Made by a program: the position numbers and the translations under genes. From Dasypus novemcinctus (Eukaryota; Chordata; Mammalia; Cingulata; Dasypodidae), in NCBI RefSeq assembly GCF_030445035.2, contig NC_080680.1:96725157-96789156 (forward strand): a stretch of 64,000 bases of DNA, read 5' to 3'. Position 1 is the first letter of the stretch; the number at the start of each line of letters is the position of its first letter. Below, one piece after another: positions 59,357 through 64,000 of the stretch. The notes beneath the pieces are model-generated. The model ran no database searches and was not told the DNA's origin. It worked only from the letters and a program-made list of their open reading frames with translations.

Positions 59357-60298
59357 TCACTTGACAAAAGTAATCCCCCTTCTATAAAGTATCCCCAGAG
59401 CCGATTTCATGTCTCTGTTCCTCAGGCTGTAGATGAACGGATTCAGCATGGGAGTCACCACCGTGTACATAACTGAGGCAATTATGTCCTTGATGTCATA
59501 ATTGTTTGATGAAGGAAAGAAGTATACCATGGCAAGAGTCCCATAGTACAGAAAAACCACAGAGAGGTGAGAGCCACAGGTAGACAAGGCTTTGCAGATC
59601 CTCTTGATGGAGGGGACCTTGAAGATGGTGGCCCCAATATGGATATAAGAGCCCAAAATAGCACTCACTGACAGAAAGAAAATCACTCCTGCCTCAGTAA
59701 AGATGACTAGATCATTGAGTGAGGTGTCTGAACAGATCAACTTCAGGAGTGTTGTGAGAGCACAGAAGAAATGGGGAATCGTATTATCATCACAGAAGGA
59801 CAGGCGGACCAAGAGGAGGGTGTGCAACAGGGCATGGGCACAAGAGCAGAACCAGGACCCAACCACCAACAAGATACACAGCTCCTCCCTCATCATGGTG
59901 GTGTAGTGCAGTGGGTGACAGATGGCTACGTACCTGTCATAGGCCATCACTGCAAGAAGAAAACAATCAACACAAGCAAACAACATGTAAAAATACATCT
60001 GGAAAATGCACCCCACATAGGGAATGGATTTGTTACTAGTATGAATGTCCGTCAACATTCTTGGGACAGTGACAGTTGAGAAAGCAACATCATTGAAGGC
60101 CAAGTGGCTGAGGAAGAAGTACATGGGGGTGTGGAGGCGAGAGTCCAGCCTGATGAGCAGGATGATGAGCAGGTTCCCCAGCACCGTGGTGAGGTACATG
60201 CCCAGGAAGAGGGTGAAGAACACACCCCGCTGCTCTGGCTGGATGGGGAGTCCCAGGAGGAGGAATTCAGACACGCTGCTCTGGTTCTCCCACCTCAT
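59357..60298 (-). CDS. Olfactory receptor, family 1, OR1J-like, intact
   Basis: A seven-transmembrane odorant receptor of the olfactory sensory neuron cilium, coupling to Golf and adenylyl cyclase (family knowledge). The frame is open for 313 codons, the usual OR length. I chose the ATG at 60298, not the upstream one at 60391, because it gives the family N-terminus MRWENQSSVSEFLLLGLP with an N-glycosylation site at N5. Visible marks are GN in TM1 (41-42), LHTPMYFFLSHLA (55-67), [12 protein letters not shown] (118-129), conserved Cys 97, 169, 179 and 189, KALSTCGSHLSVV (236-248) and PMLNPFIYSLRNRD (283-296). The residue after C179, often Asp in this subfamily, is Ala. The single coding exon is typical of ORs. 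A weak acceptor-like TTTTTAG lies upstream at about 60349-60355. Subfamily is by resemblance to OR1J; the exact orthologue is not settled. Confidence 0.95.
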   Translation of the reverse strand: MRWENQSSVSEFLLLGLPIQPEQRGVFFTLFLGMYLTTVLGNLLIILLIRLDSRLHTPMYFFLSHLAFNDVAFSTVTVPRMLTDIHTSNKSIPYVGCIFQMYFYMLFACVDCFLLAVMAYDRYVAICHPLHYTTMMREELCILLVVGSWFCSCAHALLHTLLLVRLSFCDDNTIPHFFCALTTLLKLICSDTSLNDLVIFTEAGVIFFLSVSAILGSYIHIGATIFKVPSIKRICKALSTCGSHLSVVFLYYGTLAMVYFFPSSNNYDIKDIIASVMYTVVTPMLNPFIYSLRNRDMKSALGILYRRGITFVK

Positions 60299-60609
60299 GC
60301 TGCTCTTTTCTTTGTTGGGAAATCTTAAAAAGTGGAAATGCCAAGGACCTAAAAATATCTGACATGCCCATAACATTATAATAATGTCCATTTTAGTATA
60401 AAATTATCGATTTTTAACTACATTTACGTGTATTTCACACATGATGATACATGAATCATGTCTCACATTTTGACTCCTATGATGCATTAAAACTTCAAAA
60501 TAACCAACAAAATTTCATTCCATTAAAACCAGGGACAGTTTTTCTTTATTCAGTAAATGATTATTCAATATCATCCTTACCCCAGTAATATAGTAAACAC
60601 TTAATAGGG

Positions 60610-60810
60610 AAATAGAAATGCAAAGTGTCTATGGCTATGTGCCAGGCCCTGTGCTGAATATTTTGTATGTATTCAATAGGCTTTGTGAAGTAGGAATAGT
60701 TGACCCTCTTTTATCAGTGAGGAAACCAAGTCTCAGAGAGCTGATGTCACTCCCAAGGAATACAAAAACTCTTGAGGACCAGAAAGAAGATTGGGTCCAA
60801 GACTAACTTA
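60610..60810 (-). mobile_element. MIR SINE fragment
   Basis: 'gtgccaggccctgtgctgaa ... gaaaccaagtctcagagagc' is MIR in reverse. It is the counterpart of 38660-38870. Confidence 0.75.
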
Positions 60811-62419
60811 AAGCAGACACTGGGCTCTTATACACTAAAATATGATCTCTGTGCAGGGCTGGAAATGCTAGGGACCTGCCTGTCCCTAGAAGAAGCATGG
60901 CCACTGTTGAAAGACAATTAAGGAAATAATTTTGTTTTAGGAGTCTACCAGAAACCTCTAAAACACATACATGAATTACAAGCACATATGTTACTGACTT
61001 GGGAATTCTATTCATCTGTGCTCAAACAGTAAATATGTAGTTACCCACACAATCATATAAATACAACTCAAAAATAATGCCTAACATTGGACACAAGAAA
61101 AAGCACAACCACTAATACATGTACAGTCACAAGACAAATATAAAACACATAAAATACACACCACATATGACCTATATATGACTCACTCTTTTAGTCTAGA
61201 CACACACATACAAGCTTACATATGAACAAGCAAAAGTACACAATGTCACCTGCATCACATCAAAGTCATACAAGAAATACCAAATGCACATGTCCCTTCA
61301 TATTCGGGAAACAGAGAACTCACATAGTCATGCACATACACCCCTTTAAGTGTGAGACCTTCCAGTCCCAAAGTGCAGGGGAAGGCAGCCAGTGCATGAG
61401 TCACTTGGCACAGTCACATAATCATTATCTACAAATAAATTAACTGCAAGTAAACAAATGCAATCAACAAACGCACATACACACACACATCTCATGTATA
61501 TGTAAATATATCTCATAAAAGAAGATTATACATACCTCTTCATTGAGAAGAGATTCAAGCTTTCTTTCTTATGCTGGTTATAGGAAAAGTCAGAAATCTT
61601 GTGCTTCACTTAAGAAGCACCTAAGTCTTCCTCCAGATTCTCCACTTGCATTTACTTAACTATGATGTCAGTTCAATGGTGGAAAAGTGGGAATTATTGA
61701 AGGAGAAGAGGCCAAGTATTTTGGATCAATGACACAGATTAAGAAACTCCAATGATGCACGCAAATGGGGCACTTCTTTAATTGGGGCCTTTTTGGAGCT
61801 CTGTGTTCTGGGTCAAAATGGGGAAAAATCAGGCTGAGTCAGTTACTTATCACACACATGCACACATGCACTCACCACACAGAGAGACTGAATTGACAAA
61901 GAAAATATGTGTATAACTATATTATATATGCAAAAAAAAAAAACCATAAAGACCCACCAAAAATGTACCTGCCAATCTATAATCACATAGATATACCTTG
62001 ACCACTGAAAATCCACTGCTCACTCTGACCTTTGCCAGTTCTTGTGAGCTCAGGCACCTTCTGATCCACTTTCCTGAGTCCCTACTTGCTGACGACACCA
62101 GGGAGAGAAGAGTAAATGAAAGACTCTGTGAGCCCTCATTTCTATGTATGACCTTGAGCTCCAGAGAAATGGGCAGAAGGTTACCTTTCTACCAACCACA
62201 GTGGAGTCAGATAACATCCCTTCGCCCCTGGAGAAGGAGATAATTAAGTAGACTAAGTGCCTCCAATTTTCCTCACACCTTGGGGAAGAGCCTGGTCAGG
62301 GACTGGAAGGTCTGAGATAGTAGAGTCACCAGAGAGGGGCCCAGATATCAGGTCATCCCAGGCCACTCTTCCCCTGTTCAGAATTCCATCTGAGAAGCCA
62401 GAGTGGCTCAGTCATCCTC
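60811..62419. other. Non-coding DNA upstream of the OR
   Basis: To about 61370 it is shared with copy A (CA-rich, low complexity). From 61380 to 62419 I recognise no repeat or gene. Short frames such as 61998-62243 have no recognisable domain. Confidence 0.5.
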
Positions 62420-62670
62420 CAACGCAGATGTAGTCAGTGAACAAGGTCAGAGAGTACTGGAATTGGGTCTCGATACTGCCAGTCATTTTTTTGTTGACCC
62501 TGAGCAAGTAAAGCAAATTCTCTTAACTTTGTTTCATTAGCCGAAAATGCAGATAATGATAATATTGTCATCATGGTGTTGTTATTAAAATTAAATGAAA
62601 TAACACATACTAGTTCCCATAATAACTGCACAATGAACAGTAATTCTAATTAGCATTGTCATTGTATCTT
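62420..62670 (+). mobile_element. MIR SINE
   Basis: 'gttgaccctgagcaagtaaa ... aattaaatgaaataacacat' follows the MIR order in sense orientation. Confidence 0.7.
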
Positions 62671-63255
62671 CCAAAAAATATAGTTGTATGCATGTACACT
62701 ATAGATATATAATTACTGATGTTGAATGAACCACAAAATTATTTATTAAAATTGTTAGAATTTACTAACAGTCTACACCATCCATAAAAGAGATCTAAGC
62801 TGTCCACGAAGAACAATTTATGTGATTCAAATTTCAATAGATCCACCAATCCTACTTTACTCCACCTTTGTTGTTCCTCTTGGATTCTACAAAAAAAAAA
62901 AATGGACATTTTTACAGGATTTTTCTCAAGGATCTTTCTTTCCCACTTTAGCCAATCCTCAGCACTCAATCTAAAGGTTAAATCATACGTTTAATCTACT
63001 CTACTATTTGGGGCGCATTTCTTTCTTGTGTCTCAATAAGATGTAATCACCACTAGGACATTGGTTGTAAAATTTACTCCTTCCCTCTTCCCACCACACA
63101 TAAAACAGCATCCTCTGGGCACACACTTCTCAAGTGCCAAATTGTGAAACCAGCCTGTTATATCCAAACAGAGAGACCACCAGATCCCCCCAAGTGCAAG
63201 TCCCAGTCCACAGGTCACTTTGTTCTCTATCTATGTAAGGGAAAAAGGGATTAAG
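62671..63255. other. Unclassified non-coding DNA
   Basis: No gene or repeat that I can support. Confidence 0.4.
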
Positions 63256-63264
63256 AATACTCTT

Positions 63265-63691
63265 TTAGGGAAGTGGACTTGGCCCAGTGGCTAAGGCATC
63301 CATCTACCACATGGGAGGTCTGAGGTTCAAACCCCGGGCCTTCTCGACCCATGTGGAGCTGGCCCATGCACAGTGCTGATGCACGTAAGGAGTGCCGAGC
63401 CACGCAGGGGTGTCCCCCGCGTAGAGGAGCCCCACGCGCAAGGAGCGCACCCCATAAGGAGAGCCACCCAGTGCGAAAGAAAGTACAGCCTGCCTAAGAA
63501 TGGTGCAGCCCACATGGAGAGCTGATATCAACAAGATGACACAACAAAAAGAAACACAGATTCCCATGCCGCTGACAACAACAGAAGCGGATAAAGAAGA
63601 AGATGCAGCAAATAGACACAGAGAACAGACAACTGGGGCAGGGTTGGGGGGGAAGGGGAGAGAAATAAATTTAAAAATCTTTAAAAAAAAA
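63265..63691 (+). mobile_element. DAS-type SINE, best-preserved copy
   Basis: A-box TGGCCCAGTGG (about 63281-63291) and B-box GGTTCAAACCC (about 63323-63333) of an RNA polymerase III promoter in a tRNA-like head. A body and an A-rich tail follow. Perfect 9-bp duplication AATACTCTT at 63256-63264 and 63692-63700. Confidence 0.92.
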
Positions 63692-63700
63692 AATACTCTT

Positions 63701-64000
63701 CTGGTATGAGCTCTGTATAACTTTATTTACTTAGAGCCAGCCCAATTAATTGAAAGTAAACAGCAAATTAAACAATTCTACAAATGATTGTTCTTAAAAT
63801 GCTAAAAAAATGAGTTAAGTAAGAAATCAACTAGGAAATAATAATCATGTAATAAATTTACTGCTAGTGCCTAAATGTAACTGAGTGAAAGCACTCCTTG
63901 AAAAGTTGGTGAAATATCCTAACATATTTTAAATAGAAGAAAGATTTGAAAAAATTCAGTAAAATCATTATAAAACCGAAAAATCCCCACTCCAAATTCT
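63701..64000. other. AT-rich non-coding DNA
   Basis: Nothing recognised to the end of the window. Confidence 0.5.

Larger units (their letters stand above)
52960..61370. repeat. Tandem segmental duplication, copy B
   Basis: Same order and orientation as copy A (29960-39960). Private insertions here are a DAS SINE (53078-53499), an L1 3' fragment (about 53985-54107) and a class I ERV (56424-58005). The OR gene it carries is intact. Confidence 0.88.

Noticed and set aside
60045-60362. Plus-strand frames over the OR gene
   Set aside because: Antisense shadows of the OR coding sequence; the same shadow appears over the OR pseudogene at 38164-38487.
63265-63340. A possible tRNA gene (A-box and B-box present)
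   Set aside because: It is the head of a DAS SINE with a body, A-rich tail and target duplication, not a free-standing tRNA gene.
1-64000. A new defence, toxin or metabolic gene system
   Set aside because: Both strands show only OR genes and transposable-element or retroviral remnants. The novelty I can support lies in the structure of mobile elements, chiefly 43001-47559.

Overview
This is mammalian nuclear DNA: AT-rich, made almost entirely of interspersed repeats, with olfactory-receptor (OR) sequence as the only cellular coding content. I read the host as a xenarthran, most likely an armadillo. The basis is several tRNA-headed SINEs of the DAS type (the best are at 19312-19748, 53078-53499 and 63265-63691) and a lineage-typical L1 with a very long 3' UTR. 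The assignment rests on recognition, not on a database search.

Layout. Positions 1-18344 hold two old L1 elements placed head to head: a minus-strand copy with a complete-looking 5' end near 7985, and a plus-strand copy starting near 8103. A (TTTC)n microsatellite separates them. The plus copy is split by four later insertions. Positions 18500-20045 are a MIR and an L2 carrying a DAS SINE. From 21040 to 30175 there are old L1 fragments, into which a younger 5'-truncated L1 (22530-27519, minus) inserted; that L1 carries a still younger insertion (24481-25331).

The gene-bearing part is a tandem segmental duplication: copy A about 29960-39960, copy B about 52960-61370. Each copy holds one OR gene on the minus strand. 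Copy B has an intact 313-codon OR of the OR1J type (59357-60298). In copy A the OR is a pseudogene (34127-38385), cut in two by a young, internally deleted class II (betaretrovirus-like) ERV at 34637-37948. That ERV has two 937-bp LTRs, a tRNA-Lys-type primer site, a polypurine tract and a 6-bp target-site duplication (TSD).

Between the duplicates (39960-52960) lie more L1, LTR and SINE pieces. They include a 4.56-kb composite retrotransposon (43001-47559). It starts as an ORF1-bearing half-L1-like element, ends as an ERV-L segment with integrase and dUTPase remnants, and is bracketed as one unit by a 12-bp TSD. This is the most unusual structure in the window.

No RNA gene, CRISPR array or bacterial-type feature is present. 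The only plausibly functional protein gene is the OR in copy B. Everything else coding is decayed transposon or retrovirus-derived sequence.
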